Shown here: in pieces, positions 35,126 to 44,811 of the stretch
How positions within the stretch are numbered: the stretch's first letter is position 1
Layout: every line of letters starts with the position of its first letter
DNA from: an uncultured Dorea sp.
Lineage (GTDB): Bacteria; Bacillota; Clostridia; Lachnospirales; Lachnospiraceae
Reading direction: 5' to 3'
Assembly (NCBI GenBank): GCA_910584095.1
Contig: CAJTYU010000001.1
Span: forward strand, 281,011-345,010
Length of the DNA: 64,000 nt
Made by a program: the position numbers and the translations under genes
Notes under the pieces: model-generated
The model's input: the letters and a program-made list of their open reading frames with translations, nothing else
Database searches by the model: none
Told to the model about the DNA's origin: nothing

Positions 35126-35596
35126 TCAATGATCCGCCCTCAATCCTTCCGCGGGAATCTCATGATATTCCCGGAAAAATTCCGAAAATCCAGCCAGCGT
35201 CTTTACCAATACAGGGATCTCATCCTCCGTAAGCTTTGTAAGCACCGCTTCCGTCATCCTTCGATGATATTCCGCATGATGATCAAACGCCCTGACGCCT
35301 TTCTCCAAAAGCCTTACAAACACAATACGCCTATCCTCTTCACTGCGGAAACGTTCTACATAATTCTTCTTAACCAGCCGGTTTATTGAAGAGGTAAGCG
35401 TCCCTACAGTTATATTCAGCCTCTTGGCAATGGAGGACATATTCTTTCCCTCCCCTTTACCGATTGCCTCGATGACATGCATATCATTATTCGTCAAATC
35501 CTTAAATTCTTCCGTGATAATTGCTTTGCCTTCCAATACCCACACTTCGTTTATCAGATTTACCAAAACATCGTTTACCGTCTTGTAAGCATCCAT
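35126..35596 (-). CDS. fabT: MarR-family repressor of fatty acid synthesis (FabT-like)
   Basis: About 156 aa from MDAYKTVNDV; this start has GGAAGAGGG upstream, while the frame back to 35656 does not. The winged HTH has MSSIAKRLNITVGTLTSSIN followed by the wing FRSEEDRRIVFVRL. It is encoded at the 3' end of the fab operon and FabT-type palindromes (TTTGAT...TCAAA) occur at the fabH promoter and before acpP. By analogy with streptococcal FabT it would repress the operon with acyl-ACP as corepressor. The site match and location support this assignment. Confidence 0.82.
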   Translation of the reverse strand: MDAYKTVNDVLVNLINEVWVLEGKAIITEEFKDLTNNDMHVIEAIGKGEGKNMSSIAKRLNITVGTLTSSINRLVKKNYVERFRSEEDRRIVFVRLLEKGVRAFDHHAEYHRRMTEAVLTKLTEDEIPVLVKTLAGFSEFFREYHEIPAEGLRADH

Positions 35597-35683
35597 GTTG
35601 TCCCTCTTCCAAAAGTTATAATTTTCCTTAATTTCTTTCAGGCTTATTATACCCACTTTTTCTGGGAAGAATCAACTATTTCT

Positions 35684-37396
35684 TTACATCCTGCGGAATC
35701 TCTCATAACGTCTTTCCAGCAGTTCCTCCGGATCCATCGCCATATATTTTTCTAAAAATACAGCGATTTCCGCTTCCAGAAATTCTGATACTGTATGCAT
35801 TGTCTGAACGGTAAATTCTTCTGGTTCCGGTATTACACACTCGACTATTCCCTGCCTAAAAAGATCTCCCGACGTCATTTTCATCAGCGCGGCAGCTTCC
35901 TTTGCACGCCCGCTGTCCTTCCACAGTATACTTGCAAAGCCTTCTGGCGACAGAATCGAATATACTGCATTTTCCAGCATCCATACTTCATCAGCCACAG
36001 CCAGCGCCAATGCGCCTCCGCTCCCGCCTTCTCCTGCAACCACCGACAAAATCGGACTCTGCAAGGATGACATTTCATACAGATTTCTTGCAATTGCTTC
36101 CCCTTGTCCCCGCTCCTCTGCCTCTAATCCGCAGAAAGCGCCCGGCGTATCTACAAAACAAATTACCGGACGATGGAATTTCTCCGCCTGTTTCATCAGC
36201 CTTAACGCTTTGCGGTATCCTTCCGGCGACGGCATTCCAAAATTTCTCTCAATGTTTTCCTTGGTGCTGCTCCCCTTGGTCTGCGCAATCACAGTAACCG
36301 GCGTCCCATGAAAATGGGCAATGCCTCCTATGATTGCCTTATCATCCCCATAATAGCGGTCTCCATGCAGCTCCATAAAATCCGGAAACAACGCTTGAAT
36401 ATAATCGCTGCCGGAGGGTCTGTCAGCCTTTCTGGATGCCTGTACCTGCTCCCATGCGGACATATTCTGAAATGACAGCGCAGGCTCCCTCTTCCCTTGA
36501 CTTTGCTCTTCCTCATGTACAGTCCTTACTTTTTTACAGCTATTCTTGCTGTGGAACTTCAGAATCTGGGCAAGGGTTTCCCTTAAATTATGACGTTCCA
36601 CAATTCGATCCACAAATCCATGCTTCAGCAGAAATTCCGAACGCTGAAATCCCTTTGGCAGCTTCTGTCCGATCGTCTGCTCAATGACTCTGGGACCGGC
36701 AAACCCAATCAATGCCTTAGGCTCTGCCAGTATAATATCTCCCAGCATGGCAAAGCTTGCCGTAACGCCGCCCGTAGTCGGATCTGTCAGGACATTGACG
36801 CTTAGATTGCCCGCATCGCTATGACGCTTTAAAGCGGCCGATGTCTTTGCCATCTGCATCAAAGATACCATGCCTTCCTGCATTCTTGCGCCGCCGGAAC
36901 AGGTAAACAGAATAACCGGAAGCTGTTCCTTTGCCGCCCGTTCAACCAGACGGGTGATTTTCTCACCTACTACCTTTCCCATGCTCGCCATCAGAAACTG
37001 TCCGTCGCATACGCCGACGACGGCTTCCATACCTTCAATCCGAATACGCCCCGTTACCACGGCTTCCCTAAGCCCCGTCTTTTTCCTCAGGCTCTCCAGC
37101 TTCTCCGGATATCCTTTAAACCCCAGCGGATTATCTGTTTCCATCTCTATATCCCATTCCTCAAAGCTGCCTTCATCAGCCAGAAGTTCAATTCTCCGAT
37201 ATGCCGGAATACGGAAATACCCTCCGCATTTGGGACAGATGTAGTTCTGTTCTTTCGCTTCTTCAGCTATAATCGCTTTACCGCATTTATTGCATTTTCG
37301 TAACAATCCCTCTGGAACCTCCGGCTTATTTCCCGTCTGGGAACTGTCTGTTCCGGCAGAAACTGCTCTCTTTTTAAACATATTTTGCAGATCCAT
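35684..37396 (-). CDS. accDA: Acetyl-CoA carboxylase carboxyltransferase, fused beta-alpha subunits
   Basis: 570 aa. The N-terminal half is AccD, with the zinc finger CNKCGKAI ... YICPKCGGYF and FTCSGGARMQEG. After a short linker the C-terminal half is AccA (HGDRYYGDDKAIIGGIAHF, CFVDTPGAFCGLEAEERGQG). Most bacteria make these as two proteins; here they are one frame with no break. The AccA part may lack some N-terminal residues of the free subunit. Starts 3 bp after the accC stop. Confidence 0.93.
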   Translation of the reverse strand: MDLQNMFKKRAVSAGTDSSQTGNKPEVPEGLLRKCNKCGKAIIAEEAKEQNYICPKCGGYFRIPAYRRIELLADEGSFEEWDIEMETDNPLGFKGYPEKLESLRKKTGLREAVVTGRIRIEGMEAVVGVCDGQFLMASMGKVVGEKITRLVERAAKEQLPVILFTCSGGARMQEGMVSLMQMAKTSAALKRHSDAGNLSVNVLTDPTTGGVTASFAMLGDIILAEPKALIGFAGPRVIEQTIGQKLPKGFQRSEFLLKHGFVDRIVERHNLRETLAQILKFHSKNSCKKVRTVHEEEQSQGKREPALSFQNMSAWEQVQASRKADRPSGSDYIQALFPDFMELHGDRYYGDDKAIIGGIAHFHGTPVTVIAQTKGSSTKENIERNFGMPSPEGYRKALRLMKQAEKFHRPVICFVDTPGAFCGLEAEERGQGEAIARNLYEMSSLQSPILSVVAGEGGSGGALALAVADEVWMLENAVYSILSPEGFASILWKDSGRAKEAAALMKMTSGDLFRQGIVECVIPEPEEFTVQTMHTVSEFLEAEIAVFLEKYMAMDPEELLERRYERFRRM

Positions 37397-37399
37397 ACT

Positions 37400-38752
37400 C
37401 TACCCCGCCTGTTTTCTTTCCATATCTTCAATAAATCCAATGTTAATATTTCCGGACAGGAAATCCGGATGATGCAGAATCCCATACTGATAATCTACGT
37501 TGGTGTCCACTCCTTCGATCACTACCTCGCCCAGCGCGCTCTGCATCTTACAAACCGCCTCTTTCCGGCTTCTGGCCCAGACAATCAGCTTGGCAATCAT
37601 AGAGTCATAGTAAGGCGGGATCTCACACCCGCTGTAAATTGCCGTATCCACACGGATTCCCTTACCTCCCGGCAGGTACATATCCGTGATCGTTCCCGGA
37701 GAAGGGCGGAAGCCTTTACCTGGATTCTCCGCGTTAATCCGGCACTCAATGGCATGGCCTGTCAGCCGTATATCTTTCTGGTTGTATGACAGCTTCTTCC
37801 CGTCGGCAATCCGTATCTGCTCTTTTACAATATCAATTCCGGTTACCCATTCGGTTACCGGATGTTCTACCTGAATCCGGGTATTCATTTCCATAAAATA
37901 GAAGTTCTTTTCATCATCCAGCAGAAATTCAATGGTTCCCGCATTCACATAACCGGCCGCCCTTGCCGCTTCCGCCGCAGCCTTCCCCATCTGTCTCCGA
38001 AGTTCTTCCGATACAGCCGGCGAAGGCGATTCCTCGATCATTTTCTGGTGATTTCTCTGCACCGAGCAGTCCCGTTCTCCCAAGTGCACCACGTTGCCGA
38101 AGCCGTCCGCCAATATTTGAAATTCGATATGTCTGGGACGGATCAGAAAACGCTCCAGATACATAGCCCTATCCCCAAAGGAAGCCTCCGCCTCCTTCTG
38201 GGCTGTCTGAAAACACTCTGCAAATTCCTCTGAAGTCTCCGCTACCCTCATTCCTTTGCCGCCCCCGCCAAGCACGGCCTTAATAATTACCGGATATCCG
38301 ATCTCCTCTGCCAGTGCCGCCGCTTCTTCCTTATCATACACCGCCTCGCTGGTTCCGGGAATCACCGGCACCTTTGCGGAAACCATCGTATTTCTGGCCT
38401 CCTGTTTATTGCCAAGCCTGGCAATCACATGGGAGGGCGGTCCGATAAAAGTAATATTACACTGCTCGCATAATTCCGCAAATTTGCAATTCTCCGACAG
38501 GAATCCAAAACCTGGATGAAGCGCGTCTGCCCCGGATACAATGGTAGCGCTGATAATCTTCTCCATATCCAGATAGCTTTCCGACGCGCTGGCAGGCCCG
38601 ATACACACTGCCTCGTCCGCAAGCTGTACATGAAGAGCTTTTGCGTCTGCCTCGGAATATACTGCCACTGACGCAATTCCCATCTCCCTGCATGCGCGGA
38701 TAATCCTCACTGCAATTTCTCCTCTGTTGGCAATCAGTATTTTCTGAATCAT
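37400..38752 (-). CDS. accC: Biotin carboxylase subunit of acetyl-CoA carboxylase
   Basis: About 450 aa from MIQKILIANRGEIAVRI. The start at 38752 is chosen because AGGTGG is 5 nt upstream; the in-frame GTG at 38761 would overlap that site. ATP-grasp features: KAVLGGGGKGMRV, RDCSVQRNHQKMIEE, FYFMEMNTRIQVEHPVTE. Carboxylates the biotin on AccB. It lies 9 bp after fabZ. Confidence 0.96.
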   Translation of the reverse strand: MIQKILIANRGEIAVRIIRACREMGIASVAVYSEADAKALHVQLADEAVCIGPASASESYLDMEKIISATIVSGADALHPGFGFLSENCKFAELCEQCNITFIGPPSHVIARLGNKQEARNTMVSAKVPVIPGTSEAVYDKEEAAALAEEIGYPVIIKAVLGGGGKGMRVAETSEEFAECFQTAQKEAEASFGDRAMYLERFLIRPRHIEFQILADGFGNVVHLGERDCSVQRNHQKMIEESPSPAVSEELRRQMGKAAAEAARAAGYVNAGTIEFLLDDEKNFYFMEMNTRIQVEHPVTEWVTGIDIVKEQIRIADGKKLSYNQKDIRLTGHAIECRINAENPGKGFRPSPGTITDMYLPGGKGIRVDTAIYSGCEIPPYYDSMIAKLIVWARSRKEAVCKMQSALGEVVIEGVDTNVDYQYGILHHPDFLSGNINIGFIEDMERKQAG

Positions 38753-38761
38753 GTCTGCCAC

Positions 38762-39190
38762 CTATCCTATCATAAAGGTCAGTTCCGCCGAAACCACCGT
38801 TTTTCCATCTACGCTGGCCGTCGCGCTGCCGACGCCTACCGGGCCTTTCTGTCTGATGATTTCTGTCTCCAGACGTATCTTATCCCCCGGCACGATCTTT
38901 CCCTTAAATTTACATTTATTGATTCCTCCAAAATACGCCGTCTTTCCCTTGTTTTCCTTCTGGCTCAGAATGGCCACGGCTCCCACCTGTGCCAGCGCTT
39001 CTACTGTAAGCACGCCCGGCATAACCGGTTCCTCCGGAAAATGCCCCCAAAAGAAATCCTCCCGGTATGTCACACATTTATATCCTACCGCGTATTTACC
39101 CGGTTCATAGTCTTCAATATAATCCAGCAGCAAGAACGGATGCCTGTGCGGGATTATTTCCTGAATCTGCTTAATTGTCAAATGGTTCAT
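38762..39190 (-). CDS. fabZ: 3-hydroxyacyl-ACP dehydratase FabZ
   Basis: 142 aa starting MNHLTIKQIQEIIPHRHPFLL, with GGGAGG upstream. The catalytic His is in IPHRHPFLLLD and the acidic residue in FPEEPVMPGVLTVEALAQ. Dehydrates 3-hydroxyacyl-ACP to trans-2-enoyl-ACP. An in-frame extension to 39268 exists but would overlap accB and has no family similarity. No fabA or fabM is present in the operon. Confidence 0.95.
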   Translation of the reverse strand: MNHLTIKQIQEIIPHRHPFLLLDYIEDYEPGKYAVGYKCVTYREDFFWGHFPEEPVMPGVLTVEALAQVGAVAILSQKENKGKTAYFGGINKCKFKGKIVPGDKIRLETEIIRQKGPVGVGSATASVDGKTVVSAELTFMIG

Positions 39191-39212
39191 TCCTCTTTTC
39201 CTCCCGAACCCG

Positions 39213-39635
39213 CTATTTAATACGGAACAAAGGCTGACCGTATTCCACCGGCTGGCCGTTCGCCACATAGACTTCCTCTACTATCCCGTCAAATTCACAC
39301 TCAATCTCATTCATCAGCTTCATGGCCTCGATAATCGCCATGGTCTGACCTTTTTTCACCGCGTCTCCTACTGACACAAAATTCTCGGCATCCTCCGCCG
39401 GCGCCGTATAGAATACGCCCACCAGCGGGGAATTCATAATCTTCCCTTCCGGCTCTGTCATAGTTTCCGACGCGGAAACCGTTTCCGCAGCAACTGTCTT
39501 GTGTACTGTTTCCGCCGAAACAATCCCTCTCTTTTTCGTGAGGTGGAGTTTTACTCCATTTTCCTCATATTTCAAATCCGTCAGCTTCGAATCTGAAACA
39601 GTTTTTATCAGTGTCAACAGATTTTCAAATTCCAT
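39213..39635 (-). CDS. accB: Biotin carboxyl carrier protein of acetyl-CoA carboxylase
   Basis: 140 aa: an N-terminal helical part, a Thr/Ala/Val/Ser-rich linker, and a C-terminal biotinyl domain with the attachment motif EAMKLMNE (Lys about residue 106). The MNSPLVGVFYTAPAED strand pair is typical of AccB. It sits between fabF and fabZ. Confidence 0.96.
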   Translation of the reverse strand: MEFENLLTLIKTVSDSKLTDLKYEENGVKLHLTKKRGIVSAETVHKTVAAETVSASETMTEPEGKIMNSPLVGVFYTAPAEDAENFVSVGDAVKKGQTMAIIEAMKLMNEIECEFDGIVEEVYVANGQPVEYGQPLFRIK

Positions 39636-39653
39636 ATTCTCTATCCCCGCCCG

Positions 39654-40895
39654 CTAATCTTCATAGCTTTTTATCAACAACGCTGCATTATGCCCGCCAA
39701 AGCCAAGAGAATTGCTCATAGCAAAATGTATCGGTTTCTCAACCGGCGCTCCTAAGACATAATTTAAATCGCACTCTTCATCGGTTTCCTTCGTTCCCAT
39801 AGTCTGATGGATAAATCCATCATTTATGGATTTCACGCAGACAATAAACTCTACGCCTCCGGCAGCCCCTAAAAGGTGCCCGATCATGGACTTGGTAGAA
39901 TTGATGACCAGACCGTCCGCCGCATTTCCAAAGGCCGCCTTAATGGCCCTTGTCTCAAACAAGTCATTATGATGGGTTCCGGTACCGTGGGCATTGATAT
40001 AATCAATATCTTCCGGCAAGGCTCCGGCTTCTTGCATGGCAAGTTCCATTGCCTTTGCCGCTCCGCTTCCGTCCTCGATTGGAGATGTGATATGGTAAGC
40101 GTCTCCTGTCGCCCCGTATCCCGCTGCTTCGGCATAAATATGCGCTCCTCTGGCCTTCGCATGCTCCAGCTCTTCCAGTATTACAACCCCTGCGCCTTCC
40201 CCGATCACAAAGCCGTCCCGGTCCTTGTCAAACGGAATGGAAGCCCGCATAGGATCCTTGCTCTGAGACAACGCCGTAAGCGCCGTAAATCCGGCCACTC
40301 CGGTAGGACAAATACAGCTCTCTGTACCGCCCGCCGCCATAATATCCGCATCTCCGTACTGAATGGCGCGGAATGCATCGCCGATACAGTGGCTTCCTGT
40401 TGCACAGGCGGTTGCCACGCTGGTACATTTTCCCCGAAATCCTAACTGGATCGACACATTTCCCGCCGCCATATTACTAATCATTCTCGGAACCAACAGC
40501 GGATTTACACGGGAAGGACCCTTCTGTCGAATCTTCTCCGCCGCGCCTTCTACTTCCTGAAGACTTCCTACGCCGGAGCCGATAATTACGCCCGCGCGAA
40601 ACGCGTCTTCCTTCTCCATATCAAGCCCTGAATCCAGAAAAGCCTCCGAAGCCGCCGCCACAGCAAATTGAGAAAAACGCTCCATACGCTTTGCCATCTT
40701 AAAATCCATACGTTCTCTAGCGTCAAATCCCTTGACCTCGGCCGCCAGCTTCACCTTATAATCGGTTGCGTCAAATGCCGTAATCGAACCGATTCCTACC
40801 CTTCCCGCCCGGATACTGCTCCAGAAATCCCTGACATTGTTACCAATCGGGGTTACTGCCCCTAATCCTGTCACAACTACTCTCCGCTTACTCAT
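39654..40895 (-). CDS. fabF: Beta-ketoacyl-ACP synthase II
   Basis: 413 aa. MSKRRVVVTGLGAVTPIG start; nucleophile Cys in TACATGSHCIGDA; the two His in NAHGTGTHHNDLFE and KSMIGHLLGAAGG. Extends malonyl-ACP-derived chains. Its start overlaps the fabG stop by 4 bp (ATGA), so translation is coupled. Confidence 0.97.
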   Translation of the reverse strand: MSKRRVVVTGLGAVTPIGNNVRDFWSSIRAGRVGIGSITAFDATDYKVKLAAEVKGFDARERMDFKMAKRMERFSQFAVAAASEAFLDSGLDMEKEDAFRAGVIIGSGVGSLQEVEGAAEKIRQKGPSRVNPLLVPRMISNMAAGNVSIQLGFRGKCTSVATACATGSHCIGDAFRAIQYGDADIMAAGGTESCICPTGVAGFTALTALSQSKDPMRASIPFDKDRDGFVIGEGAGVVILEELEHAKARGAHIYAEAAGYGATGDAYHITSPIEDGSGAAKAMELAMQEAGALPEDIDYINAHGTGTHHNDLFETRAIKAAFGNAADGLVINSTKSMIGHLLGAAGGVEFIVCVKSINDGFIHQTMGTKETDEECDLNYVLGAPVEKPIHFAMSNSLGFGGHNAALLIKSYED

Positions 40896-41632
40896 ATCGC
40901 CATTCCCCCATCTGCCTGAATTACCTGACCGGTAATATACCCCGCTTCCTCCGATGCAAGAAACGCCACGGTTTTGGCAATATCCTCCGGCTTTCCGAAT
41001 CTTCCCATCGGAATCTGCTTTACAGCCTCTTCCTTCACTTTATCAGAAAGCGCCGCGGTCATCTCTGTTTCTACAAACCCTGGCGCTACCGCGTTTATCG
41101 TAACCCCTCTGGAAGCAAGCTCCTTGGCCGCCGATTTAGTCATTCCGATGACTCCCGCTTTAGAAGCCGCGTAATTAACCTGCCCTGCATTTCCACAGAT
41201 TCCTACTACAGAAGACATGTTAATGATCCTTCCGCTTCTCTGCCTGATCATCTGACGCGCCGCCGCGCGCATGGTATTAAACGTACCTTTTAAATTGATC
41301 GCAATTACATCGTCGAAATCCTTCTCCGACATTTTCATCAAAAGGCCGTCTCTGGTAATTCCCGCATTATTTACCAAAATATCTATTTTACCAAAGTCTT
41401 TTATAACTTTGCTGATAAAATCCGAACACTGTTCAAAATCTGCCACATTACATTGGACCGCCTCTGCTTTTCCGCCTTTAGCCTCAATCTCGCTTTTCAC
41501 CTGTTCGGCGCTCTCTAAAGACCCGTTATAATTAATAATGACCTGCGCTCCCTGTTCTGCGAGTTCCAAGGCAACTGCCCTTCCGATTCCTCTGGACGCT
41601 CCGGTAACAACTGCTGTTTTTCCTTCTAACAT
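40892..41632 (-). CDS. fabG: 3-oxoacyl-ACP reductase FabG
   Basis: 246 aa from MLEGKTAVVTGASRGIG. The start at 41632 has CAGGAG 8 nt upstream; the frame extending to 41671 is inside fabD. SDR motifs TGASRGIG, NNAG, NMSSVVG, YAASKAG and the C-terminal GYITGQVIQADGG are all present. NADPH-dependent reduction step of the cycle. Overlaps fabD by 7 bp and fabF by 4 bp. Confidence 0.96.
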   Translation of the reverse strand: MLEGKTAVVTGASRGIGRAVALELAEQGAQVIINYNGSLESAEQVKSEIEAKGGKAEAVQCNVADFEQCSDFISKVIKDFGKIDILVNNAGITRDGLLMKMSEKDFDDVIAINLKGTFNTMRAAARQMIRQRSGRIINMSSVVGICGNAGQVNYAASKAGVIGMTKSAAKELASRGVTINAVAPGFVETEMTAALSDKVKEEAVKQIPMGRFGKPEDIAKTVAFLASEEAGYITGQVIQADGGMAI

Positions 41633-42552
41633 GCTCTCAACTCCTGAATAACCGTTTCTATATCTTTCCATGTGCCAATCTGCATTACTTTCTTATCCGG
41701 CGCAATTTTTCTCAAAAAACCAGTAAGCGTTTTTCCCGGACCAATTTCTACAAAAACATTTACGCCGCCCTGTATCATCGTTTCCATGCTCTGCTCCCAT
41801 TTCACCGGAGCGCTGACCTGACGGGCAAGAAGTTCTGCTGTCAAAGCTATATCGGAGATCTCCTGTGCCGTTACATTTGTCACATAAGGAATCCCAAGTT
41901 CTTTCCACTGAATTTTCTTCAGCTCTTCCCCAAGCTTTTCTCCCGCCTGCGCCAGCATAGGCGAATGGAAGGGGCCGCTGACCTTCAAAGGCATCATACG
42001 CCTTGCGCCTGCATCATTCAGCCGCCCGCATGCTTCCTGCACCGCCTCTGTCTTTCCGGTAATCACAATCTGCCCCGGGCAGTTATAATTAGCAATGGTT
42101 ACGTCTTCCATCGAAGAAAGCACCTGCTCTATCGGTCCCTTTGCCAGCCCCAAAACAGCCGCCATAGCCCCTTCTCCGGCCGGAACCGTATTCTGCATCA
42201 ATATCCCCCTGGTTCTTACCATCTTAACGGCGTCTATATCGTCAATTCCTCCCGCCGCCGCAATAGCGCAGTATTCACCGAGACTTAATCCCGCCGTAAT
42301 ATCCGGCTTTAAGCCTTGCTCCTCTATCGTTCTAGTCATGGCAAGACAGGTGGTTACCATAGCTGCCTGCGTATACTCTGTCAAATCCAGCCTGTCATTT
42401 TTCTCGAAGCACAGTTCCTTCATATCCAGCCCCAGCGCCTCCGACGCTTCATCATAGATACGCCTTGCTGTTACGCTGTTTTCGTAAAAATCAGCTCCCA
42501 TTCCGGCTTTCTGAGCTCCCTGTCCGGGATAAATAAATGCAATCTTACTCAT
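41626..42552 (-). CDS. fabD: Malonyl-CoA-ACP transacylase
   Basis: 308 aa. IAFIYPGQGAQKAGMG start, active Ser in AGLSLGEYCA (usual form GHSLGE, here Gly-Leu-Ser), VSGPFHSPMLA with the catalytic His, and EIGPGKTLTGF. Loads malonate on ACP. Overlaps fabK by 8 bp and fabG by 7 bp. Confidence 0.96.
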   Translation of the reverse strand: MSKIAFIYPGQGAQKAGMGADFYENSVTARRIYDEASEALGLDMKELCFEKNDRLDLTEYTQAAMVTTCLAMTRTIEEQGLKPDITAGLSLGEYCAIAAAGGIDDIDAVKMVRTRGILMQNTVPAGEGAMAAVLGLAKGPIEQVLSSMEDVTIANYNCPGQIVITGKTEAVQEACGRLNDAGARRMMPLKVSGPFHSPMLAQAGEKLGEELKKIQWKELGIPYVTNVTAQEISDIALTAELLARQVSAPVKWEQSMETMIQGGVNVFVEIGPGKTLTGFLRKIAPDKKVMQIGTWKDIETVIQELRAC

Positions 42553-43483
42553 AGCCTTTGATTCCTTTCATCAATGCGTCAGTCTCCTCTGCCAGCTTCT
42601 CAATCAATTGCCGGCAGGACATTCTCTCTTTGACCATGCCCGCACTCTGTCCAGCCATTACGCTTCCGTTCCTTACATCGCCGTCTACGACAGCCTTCCT
42701 AAGCCCTCCCAGCGTAAGATTCTCTAACTCTTCAAAGGAAGCCCCCGCCTTCTCCATATCCAGATATTTCCGTGTTGTCTCATTTCTCAGGGCGCGGACC
42801 GGATGTCCGGTACTCCTTCCCGTCACTCTGGTATCTATATCGCTTGCTTTCAGAATTTTCTCTTTATAACTGTCGTGCACGATACATTCATCTGTAACCA
42901 CAAAATGGGTTCCCATCTGCACGCCCTTTGCTCCCAGCATAAATGCCGCCGCAATTCCTCTGCCGTCCGCGATGCCTCCCGCCGCAATTACCGGAATCTT
43001 TACCGCGTCCGCCACTTGAGGCACCAGCGCCATAGTGGTAGATTCTCCAATGTGTCCCCCCGCTTCACAGCCTTCCGCCACTACCGCGTCTGCGCCGCAC
43101 CGCTCCATTCGCTTTGCAAGCGCAACGGAAGCTACTACCGGAATAACTTTGATTCCGGCTTCCTTCCACATATCCATATACTTTTCCGGATTACCCGCCC
43201 CTGTAGTTACAACTTTTACATGTTCTTCCGCTACGATTTTGGCCACTTCATCAGCATAGGGACTCATCAGCATAATATTCACACCGAATGGTTTGTCCGT
43301 CATCTTTTTCGCTTCACGGATCTGCTCACGCACCCACTCGGCAGGAGCGTTCGCTGCACCGATCAGTCCCAGTCCGCCTGCGTTAGAAACTGCCGCCGCC
43401 AGATGGCGTTCTGCCACCCATGCCATGCCTCCCTGTATGATCGGGTATTGGATTCCCAGCAGTTCTGTTATCTCTGTCTTCAT
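42545..43483 (-). CDS. fabK: Enoyl-ACP reductase II (FMN-dependent FabK)
   Basis: About 312 aa. QYPIIQGGMAWVAERHLAAA start; VVAEGCEAGGHIG, IPVIAAGGIADGRGIAAAF and MAGQSAGMV are FabK/nitronate monooxygenase superfamily motifs that bind FMN. The second ATG (MKTEITELLG) is favoured, as AGGAGG directly abuts the first. It is the only enoyl reductase in the operon, so the last reduction of each cycle should be flavin-dependent. Confidence 0.95.
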   Translation of the reverse strand: MKTEITELLGIQYPIIQGGMAWVAERHLAAAVSNAGGLGLIGAANAPAEWVREQIREAKKMTDKPFGVNIMLMSPYADEVAKIVAEEHVKVVTTGAGNPEKYMDMWKEAGIKVIPVVASVALAKRMERCGADAVVAEGCEAGGHIGESTTMALVPQVADAVKIPVIAAGGIADGRGIAAAFMLGAKGVQMGTHFVVTDECIVHDSYKEKILKASDIDTRVTGRSTGHPVRALRNETTRKYLDMEKAGASFEELENLTLGGLRKAVVDGDVRNGSVMAGQSAGMVKERMSCRQLIEKLAEETDALMKGIKGYE

Positions 43484-43520
43484 ACTCATCCTCCTTTGAG
43501 TGCCGCGCGTTCCCCGCCGC

Positions 43521-43745
43521 CTACTTATTCTGTTCGATATACTTTACGACGTCTCCAACGGTAACCATAGCTTCCAGTTCTTCTGTTGGGATTTCTACGC
43601 CATACTCATCCTCCAGCGCCATAACCAGCTCAAACAAATCTAGTGAATCTGCTCCCAAGTCCTCCTTAAAGGACGCGCTTTCTGTAACCTTCTCCTGATC
43701 TACTCCCAGTGCCTCTGCAACCATTTCCTGTATTTTCTCTAACAT
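43521..43745 (-). CDS. acpP: Acyl carrier protein
   Basis: 74 aa, acidic, with the phosphopantetheine Ser in LGADSLDLFELVMALEDEYG (Ser about residue 35). Starts after AAGGAGAGA. Encoded between fabH and fabK; a FabT-type palindrome lies 43 bp upstream. Confidence 0.97.
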   Translation of the reverse strand: MLEKIQEMVAEALGVDQEKVTESASFKEDLGADSLDLFELVMALEDEYGVEIPTEELEAMVTVGDVVKYIEQNK

Positions 43746-43787
43746 ATTTCTTTCTCTCCTTTTTTGTTATTTACCTGCTTGGTTTTT

Positions 43788-43801
43788 ATTTTGATTAAAA
43801 T
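43788..43801. promoter_or_regulatory. FabT-type operator upstream of acpP
   Basis: ATTTTGATTAAAAT, a palindromic TTTGAT-containing box like those at the fabH promoter, in the fabH-acpP gap. This suggests a second, internal point of control. Confidence 0.6.
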
Positions 43802-43829
43802 GCTCTTCGGCATTTGAATCCTAATCAGT

Positions 43830-44789
43830 CTATTCAATTATCCAGTCTAAGATTCCGGCGCCCCATGACAGCCCCGCGCCAAAACCCGCCAATAGAATCC
43901 GATTCCCTTTTTTCAATACCCCATTTCTTCGAAGTTCATCCAGCAGTATCGGAATACTTGCAGATGAGGTATTTCCATATTCCTGAAGGTTCATGGGAAA
44001 TTTCTCTGCGTCCAGATCCAGACGTTTTGCCACGCTCTCAATGATTCTTCGATTTGCCTGATGAACTACAAAATAATCTATATCGTCTATGCTGCAGTCA
44101 TTCAATTTCAGCACCTCGTGAATTACTTCCGGTACTCTTTTCACAGCAAATTTGAAAACCTCCCTGCCGTCCATTTTCATAAAGCCTGAATCATTTTCAT
44201 CCGCCTTCCAATGGCTGCCGCTGCAGGACAAGGCTGCGCCCTTACTGCCGTCTGAATGCAAAATCCCACGAAAGCTCCTTCCCTCTCCCGCTGTAAGCAC
44301 CGCCGCTCCGGCGCCGTCGCCAAACAGGATACATGTACCTCTGTCTGTCCAGTCAGTTAACTTTGAAAGGCTTTCGCTTCCAATGATTAAAATCGTACGG
44401 TAAACTCCCGCTGCAATATAAGTCTGCGCTATCTGAAAGGCTGTCAGGAAACCGCAGCATGCGGCATTCACATCAAAACAGGCCGCCCATGCAGCGCCTA
44501 TTTCCTTCTGTACCTCGCAGGCAGTGCAGGGAAGAATCACATTCGAAGATATGGTTGCTGTAATAATCAATTCCACCTGTTCCGGGGAAATTCCCGCGTC
44601 TGCAAGCGCTCTCTCTGCGGCTTTTGCCGCCATGGACACGGTGGTTTCCTCCGTAATGATACGGCGCCTCTCAATACCTGTTCTTTCCCGGATCCATTCA
44701 TCGCTGGTGTCTACCATGCCGGATAACTCTTTATTGTCCATCACACGCTCTGGTACGCAGAACCCTGTTCCACATATCCTTCCCGTCAT
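43830..44789 (-). CDS. fabH: Beta-ketoacyl-ACP synthase III
   Basis: 319 aa. MTGRICGTGFCVPERVMDN start; DTSDEWIRERTGIERRRI; catalytic Cys in NAACCGFLTAFQ; His in YFVVHQANRRIIE; Asn in YGNTSSASIPILL. Starts each fatty acid chain from an acyl-CoA. First gene of the operon, behind AAAGGAG and an operator-embedded promoter. Confidence 0.97.
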   Translation of the reverse strand: MTGRICGTGFCVPERVMDNKELSGMVDTSDEWIRERTGIERRRIITEETTVSMAAKAAERALADAGISPEQVELIITATISSNVILPCTACEVQKEIGAAWAACFDVNAACCGFLTAFQIAQTYIAAGVYRTILIIGSESLSKLTDWTDRGTCILFGDGAGAAVLTAGEGRSFRGILHSDGSKGAALSCSGSHWKADENDSGFMKMDGREVFKFAVKRVPEVIHEVLKLNDCSIDDIDYFVVHQANRRIIESVAKRLDLDAEKFPMNLQEYGNTSSASIPILLDELRRNGVLKKGNRILLAGFGAGLSWGAGILDWIIE

Positions 44790-44811
44790 TTTAATTCTCC
44801 TTTGGTCATTA

